DNA of 33,797 bases. Source: Thermoplasmata archaeon. GTDB taxonomy: Archaea; Thermoplasmatota; Thermoplasmata; Thermoplasmatales; Thermoplasmataceae. Below, piece after piece: positions 23,706-33,086 of this stretch (position 1 is its first letter; every line of letters starts with the position of its first letter). The notes under the pieces are model-generated. The model was not told the origin of the DNA. It ran no database searches and saw nothing but the letters and a program-made list of their open reading frames with translations. The stretch spans positions 1 through 33,797 of the forward strand of contig JAJZAR010000003.1 of NCBI GenBank assembly GCA_021799315.1. The letters are read 5' to 3'. A program made the position numbers and the translations under genes.

Positions 23706-23710
23706 CCTTG

Positions 23711-24908
23711 TCAATTATTCGTTGATATTTGACTTCCTGCCTTCTGCTCCACATCTTTTGACTGTTTCACAACTTCAATTGGCAGGCCTTTAACGGATCG
23801 TTTCAGCCATGTCCGACCCCTGCCTGCAATGTTTATGCAGGCATTTACGTCTCGATCTATCTCACGACCACATGAATCACACTTCAACATTCTATCGTGC
23901 TCTATTCGGGTCAGTGACCCACATGCCGAGCATTCCTTGCTTGTGTTCATTGTTTCTTCTCTTGTGAGTTCCAGGACAGGCAGTCCTTCCCAGTCAGCTT
24001 TGTAAGTGATCTGGGATGCAAGCATGCCATAGGGAAATGCATTCTTTAGCAGAAATCTGTAATTGGTTCCTCTTCTATCCCCTTTCTTTGTGATATTAAT
24101 GAGACCCTTGATATTTTCAAGAACAATCATCTCTTTGTTCTTCACAGCATCCTTAACAATAGCTTTGCTTGTTTCGTGGATAATCTGCATTGTTCTGTTT
24201 CTTTCTCGCTTTCCGTACTTTAATGCAATCTTTTTCTGTATCCTTCTGTCGTTTCTGTGGAAACGTGATTTCTTTTTTCTGTAACGTTGCTTGATCTCCA
24301 CGACCTCTGACAGATCATGGACTTCATGATGATCCTCATTACCAACGGTTGCATTTCTCAAGTTACGATCAACACCAACTGTAGTGGTGCATTCCATAGA
24401 ATCGACCTCTCTCCCAATTACGAGAGAGTGTGTATGCCGACAAGGTAAAGGAATGCACTTTCACCGTTGGTATTGAGTTTCGCACATATGCATTCAACGG
24501 GATCGATTCGTATACGCGTTTGGCTATGGGGATCATGAGTTTACTATTTTCTATCTTAAAACCGTAATATGTGGATAGCATGGGCTTTTCCACATGGGGC
24601 ATGGTTGCCTTCTGTTTTTTCTTCAATTTCTTTCTGTATGTTTTCACAAGTGCAACTGCTTTGTTGATGGCTTCAGGACAATAGTACGAAGGCATGTTAT
24701 AATCTGTAAGCTTATGGTAAATCTCCTTGGATACAGAATTTCTTGATGTGAGATTCTTCTCAATCATAAGGGTGATTGTAAGATTTACCATTTCGGTGAA
24801 CTTATGCATTAATGTGATCAGATCGTGAGTGGGAGTGAAATGCTGTTTTACAGCCTTGAATGCATACACAATCAGATATATTTTTATGATAAATAAATCT
24901 ACTCTCAT
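23711..24908 (-). pseudogene. tnpB: TnpB RNA-guided nuclease, frameshifted
   Basis: TnpB is the nuclease ancestor of Cas12, guided by RNA from the element's right end. Two minus-strand frames make up one protein of about 400 residues. The first (24908 to 24369) has the N-terminal helical part, with YYCPEAINKAVALVKTYRKK. The second (24397 to 23711) has the RuvC core: TTVGVDRNLRNATVG (first Asp), MIVLENIKGL (Glu), the zinc finger CSACGS and CDSCGR, and DRDVNACINIAGRGR (last Asp). The catalytic residues are all kept. The frames match best if joined at the short CT repeat (CTCTCTC, minus strand, about 24421-24429), where a two-base gain would restore LSLVIGREVDS. Loss of frame disables TnpB unless slippage or a sequence error is involved. 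Confidence 0.85.
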
Positions 24909-24945
24909 GCAAAGGGCGGAGAAATCAACTATGAATTGACACCCT

Positions 24946-24956
24946 CTTATGTTCGA
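24946..24956. repeat. Direct repeat, left flank of the TnpB element
   Basis: CTTATGTTCGA is the exact second copy of 23695-23705. Five bases separate it from the left-end palindrome. Confidence 0.65.
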
Positions 24957-25011
24957 AAGTTATATATTGTAATCAAAAATACAGGTATTATCACTACAAA
25001 GACTGATTATT

Positions 25012-25899
25012 ATGAGTGACGTTCTTCCTGAATTAGAGCAAAAGCGTGAGATTTTAAGAGATCTTGTTGAGAGCCATATTAAACGTAGAGACGAGTTGTC
25101 ACAAGAGGCACATCACTATGCCGAAGAGAGAGATAAGTTAAACCAGAAATCTAAAAGCATGCGAGAAGCCGTAATGAAAAAGATAGATGAGAAAGGAAAG
25201 CTCATTGAAAATATTCAGAAACTCCGAAATGAAAAAGAGGAGCATTTTGCTGAGTTATCTGAACTCAGAAAAGAGTTGAGAAAGTATAGAGATGCTTTCA
25301 AATCTCAGGGAGCAGACCCTTCAGAGCTGAAGAGAAAAGAGAGGGAACTCCAGAGACTGGAAAAGATGCAACAAACAACACCTCTTAACAAGGATGAGGA
25401 AAAGCGAGTGGTCCTTGACATAAGAAAACTTTCAAACGATATAAGAAAGACAAAGGATGTTGTTGAGAAGGAACTCAAAGAAAATGAAAACGTAAAAGTT
25501 GTTTCAGAAAAAATAAGCGAAAAGAGAAAGGTCGTCGACGAGTTCAAGAGACAAATTGACGGAATATCCAAAAATATTAATGTCCTTGGCGAAGAAATTA
25601 ACAAAGGTCTTCAGGAGCTTGACCAGACAAGAAAGGAAGCAGATGATTTCCATGAGAAATTTATAGAATTTAACAAGGCATCTGAGAGAGAGCACGAAGA
25701 GTTTATTAAGGCCAAAACCGACATGAGAGATATTGAAAAGATGATGGGCGGAATGGCCGCAAAAACCAAGGCAACAAGAAGGAAAGAAAGAGAAGGAGAA
25801 CTGCAGAGTAAGGCCAATGTATTATTTGATAAATTCAAGAACGGAGAACAGCTCACGACAGAAGACTTACTCATACTTCAAAAAGCTGGATTTCTCTAA
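25012..25899 (+). CDS. Archaeal coiled-coil protein (COG1340-like)
   Basis: The 295-residue protein is almost wholly charged heptad-type helix (rich in Lys, Glu, Arg and Leu) from residue 5 to about 240, with a small break around 105-125 (GADPSELKRKERELQRLEKM). A short C-terminal module follows: LFDKFKNGEQLTTEDLLILQ, similar to the end of archaeal coiled-coil proteins of COG1340, which have no firm function. A TTATATAT box at about 24960-24967 lies about 48 bp before the ATG, right after the TnpB left flank, so the leader is about 20 nt. The 3' end overlaps the convergent nucleotidyltransferase gene by 4 nt. Confidence 0.8.
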   Translation: MSDVLPELEQKREILRDLVESHIKRRDELSQEAHHYAEERDKLNQKSKSMREAVMKKIDEKGKLIENIQKLRNEKEEHFAELSELRKELRKYRDAFKSQGADPSELKRKERELQRLEKMQQTTPLNKDEEKRVVLDIRKLSNDIRKTKDVVEKELKENENVKVVSEKISEKRKVVDEFKRQIDGISKNINVLGEEINKGLQELDQTRKEADDFHEKFIEFNKASEREHEEFIKAKTDMRDIEKMMGGMAAKTKATRRKEREGELQSKANVLFDKFKNGEQLTTEDLLILQKAGFL

Positions 25900-26981
25900 T
25901 CTGTGCTGTCATTTTCAGAAGATAGAGAGACGTTATAAATTTTTGACCTGTCCTGTATATTCAGATTAGCGGATAGAGCACTTTCCTGAATTTCACAATC
26001 TTTTCCAATTGTGGTATTTTTCATCAAGAGAGATTTGCTTATTTTAGAATTATTCTTTATAATGCAGTTTTCGAAGAGGATTGAGTCAATAATCTCGGTA
26101 TTATCACCTATGGCCACATTGTTGTAGACAGTTGAGTTCACAACCTTTGCCCCGGTGCCTATTTTAACACCTTCTCCCAGATAGCAACTCCCTTCAATGG
26201 TGAAGTCATGCCCAATTGGCCTTTCCTTTATGATCATCCTCCCCTTAATGAAGGGCTCATTCATCTCGATACCGTACTTATTAGCCATGAGTTTGTTGGC
26301 CATGATGAGTTCTCTGGGTCTCCCTGTATCAAGCCATGCACCCTTTCCAATGTAGGTATTGATTGCTATGCCCTCCTTAAGCAACTTGGGAAACAGTTCC
26401 TTGGCAAAATCATATGTCTGGTTTTCAGGAATATGATCAAAAATTTCAGGTTCAAATACGTAAATCCCTGCATTGACCATGTTGGAAAAAATTTCATTCT
26501 GAAGAGGTTTTTCCAGAAATCTCACAACCATATTGTTCTTGGTTTCCACAATACCGAATTGCGTTGGATCATCTACTTCGGTGAGGACAATTGTTGCAAT
26601 GGCCTTACTTTTTATGTGTGCCTTGAGTATATCTTTGATGTTAAAATCCGCAAGGACATCTCCGCTTGCAACCACAAAGGTATCATTCAAAAACCCTTGA
26701 ATTGCCTTGATGGATCCTGCAGTCCCTGCAGGCTCCCGTTCCACAGAAAAAATAATATTTAGATTTGCATGTTTTTGCTGTATCACACCAGATATGAGTG
26801 ACTCAAACTTATATCCCGTAGTCACTACAATGTCTTTGATGCCAGCCTCTGCGAAAGATCTTATGGGGTATTCCATACATGAAAGCCCGGCAATGGGTAC
26901 CAATGGTTTTGGAATCGCATATGTGATAGGTCTCAACCTTGTGCCCTTTCCTCCCGCCATCAGTATGCCTTTTACTGCCAT
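25896..26981 (-). CDS. Sugar-phosphate nucleotidyltransferase with hexapeptide-repeat C-terminus
   Basis: This enzyme makes an NDP-sugar, either from mannose-1-P or glucose-1-P, for surface glycans or glycoprotein sugars. Residues about 1-230 are the nucleotidyltransferase domain: AVKGILMAGGKGTRLRPI, then PKPLVPIAG, VVASGDVLADFNI with the metal-binding Asp, and VNAGIYVFEPEI. Residues about 245-350 are left-handed beta-helix repeats (IKGRMIIKERPIGHDFTIEG, then GVKIGTGAKVVNST and so on). This layout is that of archaeal GCD1-type pyrophosphorylases; the exact base and sugar are not visible. The frame opens at a TTG (26996), but the ATG at 26981 has a TATA-like AATTATTT about 27 bp upstream and gives the usual N-terminus. 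Confidence 0.88.
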   Translation of the reverse strand: MAVKGILMAGGKGTRLRPITYAIPKPLVPIAGLSCMEYPIRSFAEAGIKDIVVTTGYKFESLISGVIQQKHANLNIIFSVEREPAGTAGSIKAIQGFLNDTFVVASGDVLADFNIKDILKAHIKSKAIATIVLTEVDDPTQFGIVETKNNMVVRFLEKPLQNEIFSNMVNAGIYVFEPEIFDHIPENQTYDFAKELFPKLLKEGIAINTYIGKGAWLDTGRPRELIMANKLMANKYGIEMNEPFIKGRMIIKERPIGHDFTIEGSCYLGEGVKIGTGAKVVNSTVYNNVAIGDNTEIIDSILFENCIIKNNSKISKSLLMKNTTIGKDCEIQESALSANLNIQDRSKIYNVSLSSENDSTD

Positions 26982-27051
26982 ATATGGATATGACAAGTCC
27001 TGTTAAATAATTTATCAGAATTGTGAAAGAAAAAATACGCTTTTTTGCCTT

Positions 27052-28728
27052 TCAGGATTCTTCTCTCTTTCCATAATAGGGTGTTTTGAACTTCACTCCT
27101 TTGCGTATGAGTGTTCTTGAAGCTTCGTATCCTGCATCTGCGTGCCTGATCACGCCAATACCCGGATCTGCGTTGAGAACCCTCTTGATCTTTTCTTCAG
27201 CTTCCTTTGAACCATCTGCAATCAGAACGAATCCGGCGTGAATGGAATTACCGATACCGGTACCGCCGCCATGGTGCACAGAAACCCATGTCGCCCCCGA
27301 TGATGCATTGAGCAGAGCGTTTAATATGGGCCAATCTGCAATAGCGTCGCTGCCATCCTTCATACCTTCAGTTTCTCTGAATGGAGAGGCGACCGATCCA
27401 GTGTCATGGTGGTCTCTTCCTATGGCAATTGGGGCTTCCAGTTCTCCGTCCTTCACCATTCTGTTCATGAGTAAACCGATGGTTTCCCTTTCCCCATAGG
27501 CTGCATAACATATTCGGGCTGGCAGTCCCTGAAACTTTACCTTCTCCTGAGCCAGTTTTAACCACCTTACAAGGTGTTCGTTATAACCAAGTTCATAGGA
27601 AATTGCCTTGTCAAGTTTGTAAATATCCTCCTCAGAACCGGAAAGGGCAAGCCATCTGAAGGGTCCGGAGCCTACAGTAAACAGATCTCGTATATAGGCT
27701 GGAACATATCCCTGAATTTCAAAAGCTCTGTTCTCTCCAGCTTCTTTTGCCCTTGTTCTCAAGTTATTCCCATAATCGAAAACCTTTGCGCCCGCATCCT
27801 TGAATGCTAAAATTGCCCTGACTTCCTTTACGATTGAGTCATACACCTTTTTCCTGTAATTCTCAAAATCCTTTTCCATCATCTCCTTTGCAGATTGTAC
27901 TGAAAATCCTTCCGGGATGTAACCAACATTCAGATCATGAGCTGCGGTCTGGTCAGTCACAACATCTGGTATTATGTTCCTCTTCACGAGTTCAGTATAG
28001 ACAGTTGCTGCGTTTCCTAACAAGCCGATGGATATGGGTTTTTTACTCGCCACATATTCATCCTTAATCTTTAAGGCATCTTCAAGGTCCTTTGCCTGAA
28101 CATCAAGGTACTTGCCCTTCAACCTTCTATCTATCTTTTCCTGATTTACTTCAACAACTATGCCCACACCATTATTCATTGTGATGGCAAGAGGTTGAGC
28201 ACCACCCATTTCCCCAAGACCAGCAGTAAGAACCCATTTTCCTGAGAGGTCTGGTTGTTTGAAGTCTTTAGCTGCCATTGCATAGAGTGTTTCATATGTA
28301 CCCTGAAGTACACCCTGGCTTCCAATGTATACCCATGAGCCCGCAGTCATCTGGCCAAACATTGTAAGCCCTCTCTTCTCTAGGTCCCAGAAGATATCAT
28401 CTGTAGCAAACCTTGGCACAATCTGAGCGTTGACGATCAGAACTCTTGGAGCCTCTTTTGTCGTTTTGAAGGCACCAACTGGTTTACCAGATTGGATTAG
28501 AAGTGTTTCATCGCTGTATAGCTCCTTGAGCATTTCCACAATTTCATCAAAATCTTTCCATGTTCTGGCAGCCTTCCCCTTTCCGCCATAAACAATAAGG
28601 TTTTGTGGGTCCATCGCCACTTCAGGATCTAGATTGTTCATCAGAAGTCGGAGCGCGCCTTCCTGCTGCCATCCTCTGGTGTTTAATATCTTTCCTCGTG
28701 GAGCTCTTATCTCTCTGTGTTCTTGCAT
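27052..28728 (-). CDS. hutU: Urocanate hydratase
   Basis: HutU converts urocanate to imidazolone propionate with a tightly bound NAD as electrophile, the second step of histidine breakdown. The 558-residue length is right. Motifs include [71 protein letters not shown] (NAD-binding Gly-rich loop), [28 protein letters not shown] with the active-site Cys region, and [13 protein letters not shown]. No hutH, hutI or hutG lies in the window, so the rest of the pathway must be elsewhere or absent. The permease at 33138 might import an amino acid, but a link to histidine is not shown. Confidence 0.97.
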   Translation of the reverse strand: MQEHREIRAPRGKILNTRGWQQEGALRLLMNNLDPEVAMDPQNLIVYGGKGKAARTWKDFDEIVEMLKELYSDETLLIQSGKPVGAFKTTKEAPRVLIVNAQIVPRFATDDIFWDLEKRGLTMFGQMTAGSWVYIGSQGVLQGTYETLYAMAAKDFKQPDLSGKWVLTAGLGEMGGAQPLAITMNNGVGIVVEVNQEKIDRRLKGKYLDVQAKDLEDALKIKDEYVASKKPISIGLLGNAATVYTELVKRNIIPDVVTDQTAAHDLNVGYIPEGFSVQSAKEMMEKDFENYRKKVYDSIVKEVRAILAFKDAGAKVFDYGNNLRTRAKEAGENRAFEIQGYVPAYIRDLFTVGSGPFRWLALSGSEEDIYKLDKAISYELGYNEHLVRWLKLAQEKVKFQGLPARICYAAYGERETIGLLMNRMVKDGELEAPIAIGRDHHDTGSVASPFRETEGMKDGSDAIADWPILNALLNASSGATWVSVHHGGGTGIGNSIHAGFVLIADGSKEAEEKIKRVLNADPGIGVIRHADAGYEASRTLIRKGVKFKTPYYGKREES

Positions 28729-28771
28729 AGGAACTGTAGTGAAAGATTGTTTAATAATTATTGCAGTTTAT

Positions 28772-29353
28772 TTATTCCGGTTTGTAGTATTTGCTTCCGG
28801 AAAAGGTCATTGCCCATATGATATTCGGGATTAATATCATTCTTTCCATTCCGCCTTCTCCAAGTCCAAGATCAAAGGAATGTGATACCTCGATAGTGAG
28901 GAGGAACAGTATAAGAGATGCTATTGCAATTGACCCCATCAACGCCCATATAGCTGACATAAGAGTCCTGTCCTTTGATAGAACCACATAGGTCGCGATG
29001 GATGGGAAAAGGAATGCAAGGAGTGCGAATATGAGATGTATTGTTCCATAATTCTCATTGAAAATGCCAACCCCTATGGAACCTATTCCTGCTAAAACAA
29101 GGAATATTAGAAAGAGTTTTGAATATAACTTAAAATTCAGTGCTCCAAGAATTTCTAAAATACCAAGAACTATAATTGACCCATTGAAGATATACCCGGT
29201 GCTCACAATACCGAGATGGCTGATACTGTTGTTAGAAATACTGTAACCCTTGTCAACGAATGCGGCAATATTTATAAATATGTAAAATTGCGCAATGCCA
29301 ATGAATAGTAGTATGGCACCCATCTTAGTTCCTGTTTTTAACTTATCATTCAT
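28772..29353 (-). CDS. DUF998-like integral membrane protein
   Basis: The 193-residue protein has about six membrane segments. After the first helix comes a loop typical of DUF998 proteins, DKGYSISNNSISHLG, and later a Gly-rich segment VLAGIGSIGVGIFNENYG. The function of DUF998 is unknown. The ATG at 29353 is supported by a TATA-like TTTTATTATA on the minus strand centred about 24 bp upstream. A 14-bp perfect palindrome lies between that box and the start (29361-29374). It is on the same strand as hutU, 43 nt before it, and could be read through into hutU. Confidence 0.72.
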   Translation of the reverse strand: MNDKLKTGTKMGAILLFIGIAQFYIFINIAAFVDKGYSISNNSISHLGIVSTGYIFNGSIIVLGILEILGALNFKLYSKLFLIFLVLAGIGSIGVGIFNENYGTIHLIFALLAFLFPSIATYVVLSKDRTLMSAIWALMGSIAIASLILFLLTIEVSHSFDLGLGEGGMERMILIPNIIWAMTFSGSKYYKPE

Positions 29354-29360
29354 GGCGATC

Positions 29361-29380
29361 TATACAATTGTATAATAAAA
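29361..29380 (-). promoter_or_regulatory. Promoter with perfect palindrome upstream of the DUF998 gene
   Basis: TATACAATTGTATA (29361-29374) is a perfect 14-bp palindrome. It overlaps the end of the TATA-like sequence (minus strand, about 29371-29380) and ends 7 bp before the ATG. This is a good repressor site, but it could also be an AT-rich coincidence of the core promoter. Confidence 0.4.
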
Positions 29381-29579
29381 ACTTGTTGTTATGCTAGTTT
29401 CCATTGGGTTTGTGATCTCTATTGGCTTCTTAATTAATGTTTTTTGAATCTGTCACCTTCCTAGCTCTTGAGTGAGTGTGGCACAAAATCTTCCTATCCT
29501 GTTCGTAAAGACTTCTGGAACTTGCTATTTAATGAGGTGTCGCGGTGTGGAATTATGAAAGCGTAAGGATGCGTTTTTC

Positions 29580-31421
29580 TCAATTGCTGCAATGCTCCCT
29601 GAGAAACGTTTTCAGTTCTTTCATAGACTGCATGATATGGTTTTTCTCCATGAAGCCGTGACCCTCTCTGGGAAATAGAAGAAGTCTTACAGATTTTCCA
29701 TTCTCTTTCAAGGCTCTGTAAAACTGAAATGCCTGCGAAACAGGAACGCATGGATCATTCACCCCATGCATGATCATAACATCGCAGGAGACATTATTTA
29801 CATACCGCAAGGGCGAGAATTTTATGAACTTGCTGAACGCATATGGAGACTCTCCATACTGATTTTCGTCCCATTCTGCTATATTTGTTGTGCCATGAAA
29901 ACTCACCCAGTCCGAAATGCCAAATAGTGGTATGGCACCCTTGAATATGTTTGACTGTGTTATGGCCCATTTGGTCATGAACCCGCCATATGACCCTCCT
30001 GTGATGAAAATTTTTTTCGGGTCTGCCATACCGTTTCTTACAAGCATTTCAATCCCTGAAAGGATGTCCTTGAGATCCATTCCTCCCATGTCTCCATAGT
30101 TTGATTCGGCAAATTTCCTGCCTCTGCCCGTACTTCCTCTAAAATTAGGCATAAATATGGAGTATCCTTCCTCTAAGAGAAATGAATATCTGTCAATGAA
30201 TGTCTCCTTTATAGAACCCGTTGGGCCTCCATGAACAATAACAATCAGTGGCATTTTTTTGCCCTTATTTCTGAGAAACCCATGAATTTCAAGACCGTCG
30301 TCAGACTTCCAACTAATGTCGTTCCATTCATATTTCTTCAGATCTTCCAGCTTTGAATTGATCTGTGTGAGCATCTGTTCCTTTGAGAAATGCGTATCAA
30401 TCCTGTGTATCTCAGGAGGAACTTCGCTATTGCTCCAGCAACTATAGATATTACTTTTCCCGTCCATTACGAAAGATGGTGCCATTCCAGGTGAAACATT
30501 TCCTCTAATGTTGAATAATTCTCTGAATTTTCCAGATTTATATTCCATGAATATGAACTCTGCCCCCCTCTGGCCAAGCGCTATGAAACTGTCATTATCG
30601 ATCCATTCAACACAACTGAAGCTGATGTCCATCTGCTCGGTGATATTTGATCTCCTTGATGATTCAATGTCCAAAATCACAATGTCTCCTGCTGTAACGC
30701 CTCTGTCGCTCCACATGGACTCGATTACGGCGAGACTATTTCCATCTAAAGATAGTTTTGGGAGACCTACCTGTCCTCTTTCTGGAGTGTATATTTTTTG
30801 CAGAGGTTTTCCGTCTTGAATCACTGCAACGTAACTCTTATACCATGCACCTTCATTGATTCCATCTGAACCGATTACTGCAATGGTGTCTTTGACGCAA
30901 TTCAATTCCCATATCTGTGGAAGATCAGATAGGAGTCTCATCCCTTTTTCTGCCGAAAAAACATATACCTGGTTCTTTTTGATATTCTCCTCAAAGAAGA
31001 AGCCATCATCTCCACCTTCCTTTGCCTCAGTATTGGAATTTGGATCTATGTGGAGGATTATATCTTCACGAGAATTTATGAACATATCTATCACAGAACC
31101 GGGACATAGAATATCCATTTTCTCCGACGTTTCAGTGTTCATAATGCATAGATAGTTTTTTGAAGTTTGTGAATAAGAGAAAGCCACTTTTGCGCTATTA
31201 TTGAAGAATTTTATGATGCCAAATGCCTTTCCACTTTCCTTCAACATGAAATCGCTGTCATCCTTCAGGCCCCTTATGTGAAGTTCATTTTCTTTTTCTT
31301 TCATATATTCACTATAAACATTATTGATCACATATCCTAGGCGGAGTCCGTCCAGGCTGACAGAAATATGATCTGGCTGCTTAAGAAGAAAGTAATCCTC
31401 CATTGTTACAGGTCTTACCAT
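29580..31421 (-). CDS. S9-family serine peptidase (acylaminoacyl/prolyl oligopeptidase type)
   Basis: This 613-residue enzyme cleaves small peptides, probably in the cytoplasm; there is no signal peptide. Residues about 1-345 form the beta-propeller gating domain. Residues 365-613 form the alpha/beta hydrolase domain with VHGGPTGS (oxyanion region, about 396-403), nucleophile Ser477 in GGSYGG, Asp556 in MHGVNDP and His588 in REGHGF. Such enzymes are common in acidophilic archaea living on peptides. The ATG at 31421 is accepted, with an AT-rich element (ACAATAAATT) about 30 bp upstream. Gene spacing shows no operon partner. Confidence 0.94.
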   Translation of the reverse strand: MVRPVTMEDYFLLKQPDHISVSLDGLRLGYVINNVYSEYMKEKENELHIRGLKDDSDFMLKESGKAFGIIKFFNNSAKVAFSYSQTSKNYLCIMNTETSEKMDILCPGSVIDMFINSREDIILHIDPNSNTEAKEGGDDGFFFEENIKKNQVYVFSAEKGMRLLSDLPQIWELNCVKDTIAVIGSDGINEGAWYKSYVAVIQDGKPLQKIYTPERGQVGLPKLSLDGNSLAVIESMWSDRGVTAGDIVILDIESSRRSNITEQMDISFSCVEWIDNDSFIALGQRGAEFIFMEYKSGKFRELFNIRGNVSPGMAPSFVMDGKSNIYSCWSNSEVPPEIHRIDTHFSKEQMLTQINSKLEDLKKYEWNDISWKSDDGLEIHGFLRNKGKKMPLIVIVHGGPTGSIKETFIDRYSFLLEEGYSIFMPNFRGSTGRGRKFAESNYGDMGGMDLKDILSGIEMLVRNGMADPKKIFITGGSYGGFMTKWAITQSNIFKGAIPLFGISDWVSFHGTTNIAEWDENQYGESPYAFSKFIKFSPLRYVNNVSCDVMIMHGVNDPCVPVSQAFQFYRALKENGKSVRLLLFPREGHGFMEKNHIMQSMKELKTFLREHCSN

Positions 31422-31799
31422 GGTTTGGCAATTCTAATCTACAATTTATTGTTGTGGATAATACTTAACAGGTATAAGTTGGAACAATACTTTTTTGATA
31501 AACTCTCAACCAGAGAAGAACTTCGAAAGTATATGACTGAAATAATAGTGCTGAGCCATTTATCTAGACAGTTTTAACTTTCAATTATTAACATTTATAG
31601 TAATTTTACCAGCCATTCATAGATATTCTCTATCTTCAGCGTCCTGAGTGTAGGGTTATGAGAGTATATCAAGAGCGTATGATTTATTCACTTTGAATTA
31701 TGTAAGCTAATGAAGTTTCTTTCTCATATCCTTCGAAAATGGAGATTCACCATTCATTATTGTTAAAGTATATCTAATAAGAAAGATTAAGGGTTTTGT
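31422..31799. other. Intergenic stretch with tRNA promoter at its right end
   Basis: This 378-nt stretch has no supported gene. The left end holds the S9 peptidase promoter (minus strand). Near the right end AAAGTATATC (about 31766-31775) is a TATA box about 29 bp before the tRNA. The middle is AT-rich. I noticed TATGA and CTGA motifs that might be parts of C/D boxes, but no complete arrangement. Confidence 0.5.
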
Positions 31800-31872
31800 G
31801 CCACTGTGGCTTAGTTGGTAGAGCAGCTGATTTGTAATCAGCAGGTCGGGGGTTCAAATCCCTCCAGTGGCT
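31800..31872 (+). tRNA. tRNA-Thr (anticodon UGU)
   Basis: The 73 nt fold into a full cloverleaf: acceptor GCCACTG with CAGTGGC, D arm GCTTAGTTGGTAGAGC, anticodon arm GCTGA-TTTGTAA-TCAGC giving anticodon TGT, 5-base variable loop AGGTC, T arm GGGGG-TTCAAAT-CCCTC, and U as discriminator base, as expected for archaeal threonine tRNA. CCA is not encoded, and there is no intron. A TATA box lies about 29 bp upstream and a T6 run follows at once. Confidence 0.97.
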
Positions 31873-31877
31873 TTTTT
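31872..31877 (+). terminator. T-run terminator after tRNA-Thr
   Basis: TTTTTT directly follows the tRNA acceptor stem, a typical archaeal terminator for a single tRNA. Its first T doubles as the discriminator base. Confidence 0.5.
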
Positions 31878-31907
31878 GACGTGTTTCAAAATTCTGGTTC
31901 TATTGGC

Positions 31908-32375
31908 TTATAAATCCAATGAGAAAAAAATCGCAACGTCTCTGGATGATTTGGGTGTGTTGGTGTAATACCTGTCATTAAAACCGCATAATCTAAATCC
32001 TTGAGAAATGTAGAAGTCCATAGCGACTATATTGCTAGGTTGAGTTTCAGCTATAACGGAACGAATCCCTCTCTTCTTACCAATATGTGACAGTCCTGCG
32101 ATCAGCGTTTTACCAACTCCGCTTCTTTTATTACCTTTGTCTACCGCGATTTCTAGCAGGTATCCTGTCTTATTCCATTTGATTATATTCGCAAGGGCCA
32201 TGCCTGCTAAAATGGGTTTCCCCAGTTCTTCGTCTTTGTATTCAGCAACCAGAAAGATGTTATCCTCCTTTACTACCTCAGCAGAATAGTCCAGAGAGGG
32301 CTGCCAGTACTGGGATATGATTCTGCTAACCACTTGGACATCTTCCACTGTTGCATATCTGGAATCAAACTTCAT
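31908..32375 (-). CDS. GNAT-family N-acetyltransferase
   Basis: The 155-residue protein is a single GNAT domain that would transfer acetyl from acetyl-CoA to an amine. The acetyl-CoA site is seen as LEIAVDKGNKRSGVGKTLI (motif A, K-x-x-R/S-G-x-G), followed by IAETQPSNIVAMDFYISQGF (motif B). The ETQ-x-x-N-x-A-x-x-FY pattern resembles antibiotic or protein acetyltransferases, but the substrate is unknown. The ATG at 32375 has an ATTTATAAG element about 30 bp upstream. Its stop lies 36 nt past the tRNA. Confidence 0.88.
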   Translation of the reverse strand: MKFDSRYATVEDVQVVSRIISQYWQPSLDYSAEVVKEDNIFLVAEYKDEELGKPILAGMALANIIKWNKTGYLLEIAVDKGNKRSGVGKTLIAGLSHIGKKRGIRSVIAETQPSNIVAMDFYISQGFRLCGFNDRYYTNTPKSSRDVAIFFSLDL

Positions 32376-32541
32376 TTACAGATTATAAAAACCTGCATTC
32401 ACTTATAAATTTTGGTCTTAAACAGATATAACTATCGAAATTTTGAATTGATCAGATTTGTCCTCCTTTACCAATCTTGTTAAGACAAAAATAGAATTAT
32501 TCTCAAGAAACAGCTTAAATATTGTTGAATAATGACCGACA

Positions 32542-33000
32542 ATGACGGCATCAACTGCTAGACTTTTACAGAGCCTAACTGGAGGATATACGCCAATTAA
32601 AATAGTAAGATTCACACTTATGGCATTTGCCATACTTGACGCCGCAGCACATCTGTATGCATCCCCTGCTTCCTACCCTCTTGTAACGTTCTGGCTAGAA
32701 ATAGAAGTTTCAGCTTTTATAGTAATATCGATTGTGTTTCTTCTTGGTCTGAAAATATGGTATCTACCATCGGTTCTTTTTACCGTATTCAATCTGGTTA
32801 TTTATTTACTATCAGGTGTCATACCTCTCCCTCCAATTTCTGGAGCACCTCTTGTGGGTCATGTACAATTCGCTTCTTATTCCTTTGGAAGAGCATTCTC
32901 CCTCGTTGCATGGATATACATCATAATTGTTGGGCTCATAATGTTGAAATATGACAAGGGATCAAAAATAAATGATTTGCTGAGAGAAGACAGTCAGTAA
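32542..33000 (+). CDS. Small membrane protein with four segments, unrecognised
   Basis: The 152-residue protein has about four membrane segments: FTLMAFAILDAAAHLYA, FWLEIEVSAFIVISIVFLLG, YLPSVLFTVFNLVIYLLSG and SLVAWIYIIIVGLIMLKY, with a short charged tail KGSKINDLLRED. I see no catalytic motif. The ATG at 32542 lies about 24 bp after a CTTAAATATT box, so the mRNA is probably leaderless; a nearby ATG at 32532 is in another frame. The gene is divergent from the GNAT gene and 137 nt upstream of the permease. Confidence 0.72.
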   Translation: MTASTARLLQSLTGGYTPIKIVRFTLMAFAILDAAAHLYASPASYPLVTFWLEIEVSAFIVISIVFLLGLKIWYLPSVLFTVFNLVIYLLSGVIPLPPISGAPLVGHVQFASYSFGRAFSLVAWIYIIIVGLIMLKYDKGSKINDLLREDSQ

Positions 33001-33086
33001 TTTTTTCACACTTTTCTTGAAATATTCCAGCGACCAGGTAAGTTAAGGTAATGGGATTTTTGCCATTCCTCGTCAAAAATGTTTTA

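Larger units (their letters stand above)
23695..24956 (-). mobile_element. TnpB-only element (IS200/IS605, IS1341-like), about 1.25 kb
   Basis: The element holds a frameshifted tnpB and no Y1 transposase gene. Its ends carry palindromic sequences: right end GTCAATTATTCGTTGA (23710-23725) and left end TCAACTATGAATTGAC (24925-24940), each able to form a short hairpin, as in IS200/IS605 elements. It is bracketed by an 11-bp direct repeat, CTTATGTTCGA, at 23695-23705 and 24946-24956. The right end overlaps the tnpB stop, matching the place where omega RNA is expected. The insertion lies between pyrF and the coiled-coil gene without breaking either. Confidence 0.8.

Noticed and set aside
22539-24956. 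Composite transposon carrying pyrF between two TnpB elements
   Set aside because: Each element has its own distinct flanking repeat, and one is heavily decayed, which points to two separate insertions.
29494-29751. Minus-strand 85-codon frame overlapping the end of the S9 peptidase gene
   Set aside because: It overlaps the catalytic-His end of the peptidase in another frame and has no start signal.
31578-31799. Possible C/D-box RNA upstream of tRNA-Thr
   Set aside because: CTGA and TATGA occur, but the order and flanking stems do not fit.
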